64,000 nucleotides of DNA from Nyssa sinensis. Taxonomy: Eukaryota > Streptophyta > Magnoliopsida > Cornales > Nyssaceae. The translations under genes and the position numbers were made by a program. The notes below the pieces were generated by a model. That model saw only the letters and a program-made list of their open reading frames with translations. It made no database searches and was not told the origin of the DNA. Shown here piece after piece: positions 24,646 to 36,580 of this stretch. The first letter of the stretch is position 1, and each line of letters opens with the position of its first letter. The stretch lies in assembly GCA_008638375.1 (NCBI GenBank), contig CM018051.1, forward strand, positions 33,763,740 through 33,827,739, given 5' to 3'.

Positions 24646-26338
24646 TGTAGAGACCTGGAAATTTAGAATAGATTTTTTATTTTATAAATGTGGCGCGTAA
24701 ATTGAGGTAGATCGGGTCGGGTAGTGAAATACCAGTTGTAACCCAAGTTGTTAAAACTCTATATTATTATATCACATGTAATGAATGATTTTGGAATGTG
24801 AACGAGTTATTTTATACAGTCAGTGTTGGGCGACACCCGAGCAACCTAGGACCGAGTCTCATAATGCGTACATGCACATATTTTCATGCATGTATACAAT
24901 TCCATATACGCGTAGTTTAACTTAAATGAATGTATATGTACGAAATTAAAAACTAGTATATACATACATGTATAAATGTGTACTTATGTATAGAATATGT
25001 ATGAGTGATGTATTGTATATGTATATATATATATATGTATATAGTATTATATGTTATATGTATACTTGTATTTAAATATATTAAAAAAAAGGAAAGAACA
25101 ACAACAACATACAGTTATGTGTGGGTTGCGTGTGTGTGCTGCCATGAGGTTGGCAAGTGGGTGTGTTGGTGTGTGTGTGTGTGTGTATGTAATATAATAT
25201 ACATATATATATATATATATGTAAACCCAAATGCAAGCAAACATTAAATGCAAATCAGAAGGAGAATAAAGAAAGTTGTAAGGAAGTCAGAAAGGGATAG
25301 GAAGGGAGAGAAAGGGAGAGAACTGAGAGTGAGATGGGACTTGGGTGGTGAAGTGGTTTTGTGTATATGTTAGCTGTGTGCGTTGGTTAAAGAGAAAATC
25401 AGAAAGGGAAAGGCTGAGTTAAAGAGGTCGTGAAATACTAGGAGATTTAGAGGCTTGAACCAAAAAGGAAGGAGAAGAGGAAGAGAGAGACTATGCCAAA
25501 AAAAATCAGAAATAGGTCTGTCAAGTTAATTTCTGTTTTCAAGTTTTAAAACATGATAATTAGTTTTCATAGTAGGGCCATATGGAGCATGAAAGATGAA
25601 GAACGTTGCAAAAAGAATCAATGAAAAACGTTAAGAAATGAAAGAGAAAACCTTTGTTACAAGTTGTATGGTGGTTTCGGGTTTCCTATATTTCATGCGT
25701 GAAATCCTGTTTAAACCACCAAGAAATAATCCAAAAAGATGCAGAAACACATTGGGGTTAAAAGAAACTTAGAAACAGGCATGATATAGAGAGAGACTAG
25801 TTGGTTGGAGTTTCGGTTTCTGTAAATTTCGTGAGGATTTGATAAACCAAATCAAAAACAAACTTTAGATATGTAATCTCCTTGAAAAACTGAAGAAAAT
25901 GGCATTAAAAATAGGTTAAAATATGACCGGAATTGGGTCACCGTCACCAGAGATGGCAACGAAACCCTACCGTGGCTCTGCCAAAAAATTGGGGAGAAGA
26001 AAAACTATTCAAGGCTTCGGGTTCAGATCAATTTGGGTCGGGTTAGATCCGACCCACCCGCCCCTAAGCCTGCTTTCAAAACTGTGAAGTTTTGAAGATT
26101 TATTTAAATGAATTGGGCCTGTTTGGTCACAGCCTCTAGAAATTGGATTGGGTTATGCTAAACAGGGACTAAATAGCCTGCCCGAGTTTAGGTTGCCTAT
26201 CCACTGTTTGGACCATGAAAAATCAGAAAAAAAAAGAGGGGGCTGCGCCCCCTGTGAATCAAACCTTGACCTAGCATGTGAAAGGTGGCACGTGTAACCA
26301 GTTAGGACAGGACAATCCTGTGTCCTATTTGCGCATGA

Positions 26339-26370
<32 letters not shown>

Positions 26371-28006
26371 ATAATAATAGTTAGTTAATTAAATTAGTTT
26401 AATTAAATTAAATATTAGCAAAATGGCCCGGAGTCCAAATTAAACAAGTTATTAGTGTATTTTGACTATCTTGGATTTTCTAAGACCAATGGTGAGGTCT
26501 GTGACACGAGACGAGGTCCCAGAAAATAAAAGACCCGTAAGAATACTAAAATGACCAAAATGCCCCTAGGTCAAAGAGTAGTCAAACGAACTCCGATTGA
26601 AATAAAAGAATAGTAAATTTTTATTATTTTAAGCATTCCAGACTCAGTGGTAAAGTTTGATTTATGAAAAGAGGTCTCGAGAAATAAAAACCCATAAAAG
26701 TGCAAAATGACCATTTTACCCTTTTTAGCACAAATGCCCAAATTGAATTCTACGAAAGCCTAAACCGACTTTCTTCAACATTCCGGATTCAATGGTAGAG
26801 TTTATTTTAGTAAAATAGAAAATCATGAAGTAAAAGCATAAAATTTGATAATAGCACGATTTAAGTAGCAATAGACTGAGTTATATTTCATAATTTTTAG
26901 GAACATTAAAAGGAAAGGAGAAGGCGGTTTGACCTTCTACATTCTCACTGTTTGATTTGACTGTATAGCAGACCTAACTCCCAAGGGTTGAGAAAAACCC
27001 TTCTAGGTATGATGTTTTGCTAAGTAAGAAATAAGATTAAGTCTAAGAATATTTTTTGAGTAAATTGAATGATTTATATGCTTAACTGTTGTTAGGGAAT
27101 TATTTGGAATATGTTTGCTTGATAACCTAGAGTTAGTTGTTTACGTGCTTGTGTGTTTCTTGCATTCTTTGAGAGTTTAGTAAAGTGATGAACGTGAATT
27201 GTGACCACGTGTTTAAATTGACTGTATGAGATATGTATTCATGTGGAACAAGTTTTGTGATTTAAATGTTATTGTTACTTCGAGTATGATACATTATTTA
27301 AAGCATGCTTTATTGAGATTATATTATTGTATGGTGAAATCAAAGCATATTGGCATATAGTGAATCCTTTGGAAACATGGTGTGGGTTGAGCACTTGGTG
27401 CTATGTATTATGAGGGTGTAGATCCTGTGGTGAAAAACCCAAAATTGGCCATTGCATTGGTACCCAGATCCAACGAAGGGAGGCCTGTGAACGGGTGTTG
27501 ATACTCAGATCCATCGGATGCGGTTCGTAAACGAGACATGGGTGTGGCATAGAGTGCATAGTTGTGTCATGCATATTTTTATTGCATCGTATTAATGAAC
27601 TAGAAAGTATCTAGATTATAAATGTACACTTTGCACACGCCATGCCTTAATCTTGTTTCTTGCATTAGCATTGGGTCATACCAGCAATTGAGCTGACCCA
27701 TTCGTGGGATATCATATTACAGATGACGCTCCTAGTGCTTGAGACTTGAGAAAGTCTAGAAGACTAGAGGAGACATGAACTATGAAGGATTTTGGGCCCT
27801 TGGGGCATATTCTGATGTTGTACATGGGCATAAGCCCTAAACTATAGGTGTTTATTTATATGTTGTGAAACAACGGGTAAGGCTCTAAGGATTAGTATCA
27901 GAACATGAATTGAGTTAGTGTTTGAAATGCATATAATTGTCCTTTATTATTCCATTTTTGTTTATTTCACTCACTCCCCGAGTTTGTGAAAATTTGGGGC
28001 GTGACA
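24646..28006 (+). mobile_element. Inner Tekay element: 5' LTR
   Basis: A 3361-bp LTR running from TGTAGAGACCTGG to GGGGCGTGACA. It pairs with 33260-36575 at about 92-93% identity in the stretches compared. It contains GT and TA microsatellites (about 25167-25186 and 26339-26364), an AG-rich leader-like section near 25290, and the conserved block near 27395-27450. Large LTRs of this kind fit the Tekay/Del chromovirus clade. Confidence 0.9.
26339..26364. repeat. (TA)n microsatellite in the inner 5' LTR
   Basis: An alternating AT run. The partner LTR has a shorter run at about 34961-34978, so the array changed length after insertion. Confidence 0.9.
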
Positions 28007-28009
28007 ACG

Positions 28010-28027
28010 TGGTATCAGAGCCTAGGT
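28010..28027 (+). promoter_or_regulatory. Primer-binding site (initiator tRNA-Met type), inner Tekay
   Basis: TGGTATCAGAGCC, three bases after the 5' LTR, is complementary to the 3' end of plant initiator tRNA-Met. This is the usual primer for this clade. Confidence 0.9.
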
Positions 28028-28368
28028 TCGAATACCTAGAGACAGTGGCGGTGTTGTTGAACACCATGAGACCCTAGAGGAAAACGTGAGACTTAGCGTG
28101 AACTGTCAGTAGTATGTGATAAGGTTTTATGTGTTATGTGATTATCTATACTTGAAGCATGACTTGCTGTGATTATGTGTTAATTGATACTATATTATGA
28201 AGCATGATGTGAGTGATGTGTGAGAATTTGTTAAGTGTACATTATGACATACTATACGTACTACCTGTTAAGTGTAAGTTGTGGATAAGAACAAGACTGA
28301 GATTCTTTTAATGCGTATGTCTAGATGTGAAAATGGGCATTAATTTTTTGTCTTAGACTTGTAGACTC
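28028..28368 (+). other. Untranslated leader of the inner Tekay element
   Basis: It shares words with the outer element's leader (38740-38958 on the minus strand), such as GTGTTGTTGAACAC and CTAGAGGAAAACGTGAG, confirming that the two belong to related families. Confidence 0.7.
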
Positions 28369-29790
28369 ATGCCACTGAGGAGAGCCTCTGTGAGAGTTGG
28401 ACCGCCTAGGCGAGGTAGGCCTAAGGCAGCTGTACCACCTCGATGTGGTAGACCCCGAGCTGCTGCTCCAACCCATAGTACAACTGAGGAGGCTGTTGCC
28501 CCTGCTCTTGCTCCCGCACCTGCTCCAGTGCTTATTATAGTAGAGGAGGTAGAGCAGACCATTGCGCCAGAGATATGGCGCCCATTATACAGGAGTGTTT
28601 TCGAGCCTTGCAGGAGACCCGGACTACGAGTGGCAAGACCAAGGATACCTTCGTGATGAATGTGTTTTAGAGGATGAGACCTCCTACATTTGCCAGGTAG
28701 TTTAACCCATTAGCTGCAGAGGAGTGGTTGAATCAGATCACCAAGATCCTAGACTCACAAGGGATCACTGAGCGACATTTGAGGAACCGATGTCCCACCT
28801 TCCAATTTACTGAGTTGGTTGATTAGTGGTGGAAAGTAGCTGCTGACTGGATAGATAGGTTCGATGAGGGATGGGATGCTTTTGTGGCCATGTTCAATGA
28901 CCACTATTTTTCAGAGACTGCTAGGATCGAGTTTATGGAAGAGTTTGGGGCACTACTCTAGAGGGATATGATAATGACTCAGTATGAGTCCCGATTTACT
29001 ACGTTGGAGAGATTTTCCCCACACATTATTGGAGATGAGCATCTGAGGGTCTTTCATTTTGTCAAGGGGTTGAAGACCTCTATTAGGGATAGATTTGTTG
29101 GACACATTATTGACATGTATGAGAAGGCGGTGACCAAGGCTACCAGAGTGGAGAGGGAGCTGGCTGACATTAAAGGGATTAGGGAATCCTGGACCCAGGG
29201 TAGGACAACCACAGCACAGGTGTCTACGCCTGCCCAGCCTACTGTGCCTACTCTGACTCACACTGTTGGGAGACCATTGAAGAGGTCTTAGACCGGTGTA
29301 TCTTTCCCATAGACATCCCAGAGGCCTGTTCAGTTCTTAGCCCTCTAGCCTATTATGTCTGTTGCTACTCGAGTGTGGGTATCACAGGGACCCATTACAT
29401 GTTATCGATGTAGATAACTTGGCCATAGAATGGCTGATTGCCCATAGAGAGATCCCAGTCAGGGATATGGGGCTGGACCTAGTCAAATGTCAGTTCCACC
29501 TCAGGCACAGGGTCAGGGGTGCGGAGCTCCACGACTTTGCTACACCTGCCACCGGACGGGCCATATTAAGGCCAACTGTCCTCAAGGGCAGACCTCACAA
29601 AGCATGCCGAGGCCATATTATTATCAGCATACGCAGATGCCTCTACCACCGCCACAGCTAGGCCATAGACCCCCAGCACCATATTTCCAGTCTGCACACT
29701 CCACACTGAGTGTTAGAGCTCCTACACAGAAAGGAGGAGGACAGCAAGGACAGAGAGGGGGAGGTAGGCAGGGCCAGACTACTCAGGGTC
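28369..29790 (+). pseudogene. Inner Tekay gag (capsid and zinc knuckle)
   Basis: Starts MPLRRASVRVG with a Pro/Arg/Ala-rich N-terminus. After a frameshift near 28650 come capsid motifs: AAEEWLNQITKILDS, AADWIDRFDEGWDAF and RFTTLERFSPHIIGDE with HLRVFHFVKGL. The nucleocapsid has one CCHC knuckle, [15 protein letters not shown] (about 29548-29592), flanked by Gln/Pro/Gly-rich sequence. In-frame stops near 28665, 28704, 28824, 28960 and 29288, with shifts near 29340-29480, make it non-functional. It would form the virus-like particle core and bind RNA. Confidence 0.85.
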
Positions 29791-30300
29791 ATGTTTATGC
29801 AGTAGCCACACCAGAGGCTTCTACTTCGGGACCTTCAGTGGTTCGAGGTACATTCCTTGTGTTTAGTTCATGGGCTAGTGTACTGATAGACTTGGGTGCA
29901 TCTCATTCATTCATATCTACCATGCTTCCCATAACATTGGAGTTGGACATAGATCGGTTAGATCCACCATTGCATGTTGACACCCTAGTTGGGGGTAGTG
30001 TGATATTGATGAGGATCTATAGAGATTGCTCGATAGAGATAACTGATCGCATCCTTTATTTTGACTTCATTCTGCTTGACATGTCTGGTTTTGATATTAT
30101 TTTGGGGATGGATTGGTTGTTTGCTTTCTGGGCGAGTATAAATTGCTACAAGGGGAGAGTGACAGTGTGTACTCCCAAGAGGGATAGCTTTTACTTTACC
30201 AGAGATCGTGGGGATTTCTTAGTTCCACCCTTGTATGAATCGAGGAGTTGGGGAGGTCATAGTAACATGTTGGCTAGTTTGGTAGCAGACGGGAGTGGGA
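29791..30300 (+). pseudogene. Inner Tekay protease (active-site motif altered)
   Basis: Continues in frame from the zinc knuckle. The retropepsin flap and core are recognisable: [24 protein letters not shown], then [10 protein letters not shown] and [10 protein letters not shown]. The catalytic triplet reads D-L-G, where this clade normally has D-S-G or D-T-G. One base change (TCG to TTG) would explain it, and it would abolish or badly reduce proteolysis. Confidence 0.75.
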
Positions 30301-31230
30301 CTACAGAGATTGTGTTACCACCCATAGTGGATGAGTTTCTAGATGTCTTCTTGGATGAATTGACTAGTCTACCACCGAGACGAGAGATAGAGTTCACGAT
30401 AGAGCTTATCGTAGGCACTGTGCCTATTTCCATTCCACCTTACCGTATGGCTCCAACTGAGTTGAGAGAGCTGAAGGAGCAGTTAACTGATTTACAGGGT
30501 AAGGGTTTTATACGTCCTAGTACTTCTCCGTGTGGTGCTTCTGCACTATTTGCCAAGAAAAAGGATGGGACAATGCGTTTGTGTGTGGACTATAGGAGAC
30601 TGAACTGGGTCACTATCAAGAACAAGTACCCCTTACCAAGGATAGATGACTTGTTTGATTAGCTTAGGGGTTCAAGATGTTTCTCGAAGATTAATCTTTG
30701 GTCTGGGTATCATTAGTTGACAGTACGGGAGGAGGATATAGCGAAGATAGCCTTCCGCACTCGTTATGGCCATTATGAGTTTGTAGTTATGCCATTCGGT
30801 GTGATGAATGCCCCGGCGGCATTCATGGACTTGATGCACTGCATTTTTAGTCCTTATATAGATCAGTTTGTCGTGGTGTTTGTTGATGATATTTTGATTT
30901 GCTCACCTTCTGAGGGTGAGCATGCCTTTCATCTATGGACTGTGTTACAGATTTTGAGGGAGCACCATTTATTTGCTAAGTTCTCGAAGTGTGAGTTTTG
31001 GCTTCAGGAGGTACAGTTTTTAGGCCATGTTGTGTCAGGTAATGGAGTATTTGTGGATCCTTCTAAGATTAACTCTGTTATGAGTTGGGAGAGGTCGAAG
31101 AATGTGTTTGAGATTCAGAGTTTATTGGGATTGACAGGATACTATCGTCGGTTTGTAGAGGGGTTTTCTCGTCTTACCGCACCGATGACTCGTCTAATGC
31201 GCAAGGGCATTAGATTTGAGTAGACAGATG
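30301..31230 (+). pseudogene. Inner Tekay reverse transcriptase
   Basis: RT motifs appear in order: [41 protein letters not shown] followed by a stop at 30660, SKINLWSGYH, a stop, then the palm box [13 protein letters not shown] (about 30870) and [17 protein letters not shown]. The first catalytic Asp (SKIDL in the clade) is Asn here. The FVDD box keeps both Asp residues. Two stops and D-to-N make the enzyme inactive. The connection to RNase [17 protein letters not shown], is present. Confidence 0.9.
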
Positions 31231-31815
31231 ACTGTGAGCAGTCATTTTTAGGAGCTGAAGAGGAGATTGACTTGAGCGCCTATCTTGATTATACATGAGG
31301 GGGGTATGAGGTATATCATTTATTGTGATGCTTCACGAGAGGGATTAGGTTGTGTTGATGCAGGAGGGTAGAGTGGTGGCCTATGGTTATTGTTAGTTGA
31401 AGAACCATGAGCAGAACTACCCCACACATGATTTAGAGTTAGTTGCCATCATCTTTGCACTTAAGAGTTGGCGACACTACTGATATGCGGTGAGGTTTGA
31501 GGTGTCCTTAGACCACAAGAGCCTTAGATACATTTTCACGTAGAAGAACTTGAACCTTCGGCAGAGGAGATGGATGGAGTATATGGAAGACTACGACTTT
31601 GACCTTCAGTACCATCTTGGGAAGGCCAATATCGTATCTGATGCACTTAGTAGGAGGCCGAGGATCACTATAGCTAGCATTTCTATTAGAGAGTGGGAGA
31701 TGATAGGAGACATTGGTGAGTTTGACTTAGAGCTTACCGTGTCTGAGGGACATGCCACACTGTTCAGTGTGTGTACACAGCCTTCACTGTTGAGCAGGGT
31801 TATTAAGGCATAATT
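31231..31815 (+). pseudogene. Inner Tekay RNase H and linker
   Basis: RNase H is badly frameshifted between 31230 and 31550. Short pieces such as YIIYCDAS near 31315 (the DAS catalytic motif) and HDLELVAIIFALKSWRHY-like words near 31430-31480 remain. The C-terminal part is open: [18 protein letters not shown], then [17 protein letters not shown] (about 31615-31660), the conserved end of gypsy RNase H. Confidence 0.75.
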
Positions 31816-33212
31816 ACAGGACACAGAGGCAGAGCAGATTCGAGCACGAGTTGCTAGTACCGAGGGCTTTGAGGGGTGGATAGTTCATTTTGACCTTAGC
31901 TTGAGGTATATGGGTAGAGTCTTTGTTCCCGAGTCTCTTAAGGCTGATGTCCTTAGAGATTTCCATCATTCACGCCTAGTAGTGCACCTAAGGGGCACAA
32001 AGATGTATCATGATTTATGCCGCCAGTATTGGTGGACGAGGATGAAGGGAGATGTGGTGCAGTTTGTGCCTAGATGTCTCACATGCCAGCAGGTAAAGGC
32101 TGAGCACCAAAGACTTGGGGGTTTATTACAGCCATTGCCAGTGGCCGAGTTGAAGTGGGAATTTGTTACCATGGATTTTGTGATGGGTCTTCCGAAGTCA
32201 CCTAGAGGTCACGATGCAGTTTGGGTTATAGTTGATAGGTTGACGAAGTCTGCACATTTCCTACCAATTAGAGCGACTGATTCAGTGGATGTCCTTAGTA
32301 GGTTGTATATCCGAGAAATAATACGACTACATGGAATACTTTTCTCCATTGTTTCAGACAGAGACCCACGTTTCACTACACGATTTTGGTAGAGTTTTCA
32401 GATAGCCTTAGGGACCCGGCTATTGTTTAATAGCCTTTCACCCCCAGACTGATGGTCAGTCAGAGCACACCATTCAGATCCTTGAGGGCATGCTTAGAGA
32501 CTGTGTTATGGACTTGAGGGGTAGCTGGGAGGATCACCTTGCTCTAGTAGAGTTTGCCTACAACAACAGCTATCAGTGTAGCATTGAGATGGCACCATTT
32601 GAGGCGTTGTATGGTAGACCATGTCGTTCACCAGTATGTTAGACTGAGGTAGGTGAGACAGCTACTTTGGGGCCTGACATAGTCCGTGAGACCACGGATA
32701 AGATACAGGTGATTAGACAGCGTCTGTTGACTGCACAGAGCCTCTACAAGAGTTATGCAGACAAGAGGCGACGACTTTTGTCATTTGATGTTAAGGGACA
32801 TGTGTTCCTCAAGGTGGCCCCACAGCGAGGATTGAGGAGATTTGGGCATAGCAGGAAACTGTCGCTGCGGTTTATAGGCCCATTTGAGATCCTTGGGAAG
32901 GTTGGTGAGGTGGCCTATAAGTTGGCATTACTGCTACAATTATCTGGGGTTCACAATGTCTTCCATGTGTCGATGTTGAGGAAGTATGAGCCTGACCCTT
33001 CACATGTACTTGATTGGGTAGATCTTCAGTTGGAGGGTGATGCTTCTTATGACGAGAGACCCGTAGAGATATTGGACTCGAGGGACCAGGTTCTGCGAGG
33101 CAAGACCATCCCTTTGGTCAAGGTCTTTTGGAGCCATCATGGGATCGAGGAAGTTACTTGGGAATGTGAGGCTCAAGTCCGTGCTAGGTATCCCGAGTTG
33201 TTTATTCATTGA
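31816..33212 (+). pseudogene. Inner Tekay integrase with C-terminal chromodomain
   Basis: HHCC zinc region: [19 protein letters not shown] and [13 protein letters not shown]. The core has first Asp in [18 protein letters not shown], second Asp in [10 protein letters not shown], a stop and frameshift near 32390-32440, then Glu in GQSEHTIQILEGML (about 32455) and YNNSYQCSIEMAPFEALYGR. The C-terminal GPF motif is RFIGPFEILGKVGEVAYKLAL. The chromodomain end is LRGKTIPLVKVFWSHHGIEE, then WECEAQVRARYPELF. A chromodomain at this position defines chromoviruses and suggests targeting to heterochromatin. All three catalytic residues survive, but the frame is broken. Confidence 0.9.
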
Positions 33213-33259
33213 TGTATATTTCTAAATTTCTGGATGAAATTTCTTTAAGGATGGAAGGA
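33213..33259 (+). promoter_or_regulatory. 3' untranslated spacer and polypurine tract, inner Tekay
   Basis: After the TGA stop, only 47 bp separate the chromodomain from the 3' LTR. TAAGGATGGAAGGA abuts the LTR start and is the likely plus-strand primer. Confidence 0.8.
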
Positions 33260-36200
33260 TGTAAAGACCTGGAAATTTAGAATAGATTTTTCATTTTATA
33301 AAAGTGGCATGTAAATCGAGGTAGACCGGGTCGGTAGTGAAATACCAGTTGTAACCCAAGTTATTAAAACTTTATATTATTATATCACATGTACTGAACG
33401 ATTTTGGAATGTGAACGAGTTATTTTATACAGTCAGTGTCGGACGATACCCGAGCAACCTAGGACTGAGTCTCGTAATACGCGTAAACATTCATTTCTGT
33501 GCATGTATACAATTCCATATACGCGTAGTTTAACTTAAATAAGTGTATATGTACGAAATTAAAAACTAGTATATATGTACATGTATAAATGTGTACTTAT
33601 GTATAGAATGTGTATGAGTGATGTATTGTATATGTATATATATATGTATATATAGTATTATATGCTACATGTATACTTGTATTTAAATATATTGAAAGAA
33701 AGGAAAGAAGAACAACAGCATACAGTTGCGTGTGGGTTACGTGTGTGTGCTGCCACGAGGTTGGCAAGTGGGTGTGTTGGTGTGTGTGTGTATGTGTGCG
33801 TGTAATGTAATATACATATATATATATATATGTAAACCCAAATGCAAAAAAACATTAAATGCAAATCAGAAGGAGAATAAAGAAAGCTGTAAGGAAGTCA
33901 AAAAGGGATAGGAAGAGAGAGAAAGGGAGAGAACCGAGAGTGAGATGGGACTTAGGCGGTGGAGTGGTTTTGTGTATATGTTAGCTGTGTGCGTTGGTTA
34001 GAGAGAAAATTAGAAAGGGAGAGGCTAAGTTAGAGAGATCGTGACACACTGAGAGATTTAGAGGCTTGAACCAAAAAGGCGGGAGAAGAGGAAGAGAGAG
34101 ACTGCGCCAAAAAAAATTAGAAATAGGTATGTCAAGTTAATTTCTGTTTTCAAGTTTAAAGCATGATAATTAGTTTTCATAGTAAGGCCATATGGAGCAT
34201 GAAAAATGAAGAACGTTGCAAAAAGAATTAATGAAAAAGGTTAAGAAATGAAAGAAAAAACCCTAGTTGCAGGTTGTATGGTGGTTTCGGGTTCCTTATA
34301 TTTCATGCGTGAAATCTTGTTTAAACCACCAAGAAATAATCCACAAAGATGCAGAAACACATTGGGATTAAAATGGGGTTAAAAACAACTAAGAAACAGG
34401 CACGAATAGAGAGAGACCAGTTGGCCAAAGTTTTGGTTTCCCTCAATTTCGTGAGGATTTGATGAATTAAATCAAAAAAAGACTTTAGATATGTAATCTC
34501 CTTGAAAAACTGAAGAAAATGACATTAAAAAGAGGTTAAAATATGACTGAAATTGGGTCGCTGTCGTTGAAGATGGCGACGGAACCCTATCGTGGCTCTG
34601 TCAAAAAATCGGGGAGAAGAAAAACTATTCAAGGCTTCGGGTTTGGATCAGTTCGGGTCGGGTTAGATCCGACCCATCTGCCCCTAAGCCTGCTTTCAAA
34701 ACTGTGACGTTTTGAAGATTTATTTAAATAAATTGGGCCTGTTTGGTCACAGCCTTTAGAAATTGGATTGGCTTATGCTAAATTGGGACTGAATAGCCTG
34801 TCTGAGTTTAGGTTGCCTATCCACTGTTTGACCCATGAAAAATCAGAAAAAAAGAAAGGGAGCTGTGCCCTTTGCGAATCGAACCGTGACTGAGCGTGTG
34901 AAAGGTGGCACGTGTAACCGGTTAAGACAGGACAATCCTGTGTCCTATTTGCGAACGAATATATATATATATATATATTATATAATAATAATAGTTAGTT
35001 AATTAAATTAAATATTAGTGAAATGGCTCGAAGTCCAAATTAAACAAGTTATTAGTGTATTTTTACTATCTTGGATCTCCTAAGACCAATGGTGAGGTCC
35101 GTGATGTGAGACGAGGTCCCAAAAAATAAAAGACCTGTAGGAATACTAAAATGACCAAAATGCCCTTAGGTCAAAGAGTAGTGAGTTTTTATTATTTCAA
35201 GCATTCTAGACTCAACAGTAGAATCCGATTTATGAAAAGAGGTCTCGAGAAATAAAAACCCGTAAAAGTGCAAAATGACCATTTTACACTTTTTAGCACA
35301 GATGCCCAAATTGAATTCTACGAAAGGCTAAACTGACTTTCTTCGAAATTTTGGATTCAATGGTAGTGTTTATTTTAGTAAAATAGAAACTCGAGAAATA
35401 AAAGCATAAAATTTGATAAATAGCACGATTCAAGTAGTAGTAGACTGAGTTATATTTCATGATTTTTAGGAACACTGAAAGGAAAGGAGAAGGCGGTTTG
35501 ACCTTCTACACTCTCACTGTTTGATTCAACTGCATAGCGGACACGACTCCTAAGGGTTAAGAAAAACCCTTCTAGGTATGATGTTTTGCTAAGTAAGAAA
35601 TAAGATTAAGTCTATGAATATTTTATAAGTAAATTGAATGATTTATATGCTTCACTGTTGTTGGGGAATTATTTGGAATATGTTTGCTTGATAACCTAGA
35701 GTTGGTTGTTAACATGCTTATGTGTTTCTTGCATTCTTTGAGAGTTTAGTAAAGTGATGAACGTGAACTGTGACCATGTGTTTAAATTGACTGTATGAGA
35801 CATGTATTCATGTGGAACAAGTTTTGTGATTTAAATGTTATTGTTGATTCGAGTATGATACATTATTTAAAGCATGCTTTTTTGAGATTATATTATTGTG
35901 TGGTGAAATCAAAGCATATTGGCATATGGTGAATCCTTTGGAAACATAATGTGGGTTGAGCACTTGGTGCTATGCATTATGAGGGTGTTGATCTTGTGGT
36001 GAAAAACTCAAAATTGGCCATTGCATTGGTACCCAGATCCAACGGAAGGAGGTCCGTGAATGGGTGTTGGTACTCGGATCCTTCGGATGCGGTCCGTAAA
36101 TGAGACATGGGTGTGGCATAGAGTGTATGGGTGTGTCATGCATATTTTTATTTCATCGCATTAATGAACTGGAAAGTATCTAGTGTATAAATGTACATTT

Positions 36201-36575
36201 TTCACATGCCACGCCTTAATCTTGTTTCCTGCATTAGCATTGTGTCATACCAGTAGTTGAGCTGACCCATTCGTGGGATATCATATTACAGATGACGCTC
36301 TTGGTACTTGAGAGTTAAGGAAGTCTGGAAGAACAGATGAGACATGGACTATGGAGGATTTTGGGCCTTTGGGGCATATTCTGATATTGTACATAGGCAT
36401 AAGCCCTAAACCATATGTGTTTATTTGTATGTTGTGAAACAACGGGCAAGGCTCTAAGGATTAGTATCTAAACATGAATTGGGTTAGTGTTTGAAATGGA
36501 TATAATTGTCCTTTATTATTCTATTTTTGTTTATTTCACTCACTCTCCAAGTTTGTGAAAATTCGGGGTGTGACA
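33260..36575 (+). mobile_element. Inner Tekay element: 3' LTR
   Basis: A 3316-bp LTR from TGTAAAGACCTGG to GGGGTGTGACA, partner of 24646-28006. It ends exactly before the TTATA target duplication (36576-36580). Compared with the 5' LTR it has a shorter TA run and a gap near 35180. Confidence 0.9.
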
Positions 36576-36580
36576 TTATA
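36576..36580. repeat. Target-site duplication of the inner Tekay element (right copy)
   Basis: TTATA, identical to 24641-24645. Confidence 0.9.

Noticed and set aside
24326..24700. 124-codon open frame on the plus strand
   Set aside because: No recognisable motif. It crosses the inner Tekay LTR boundary and target duplication, so it cannot be an ancestral gene.
25005..25247. 80-codon open frame rich in Tyr, Ile, Val and Cys
   Set aside because: Translation of TA and GT microsatellites within the inner LTR.
28353..28562. Ala/Gly-rich open frame on the minus strand
   Set aside because: Mirror of the Pro/Arg/Ala-rich gag N-terminus on the plus strand.
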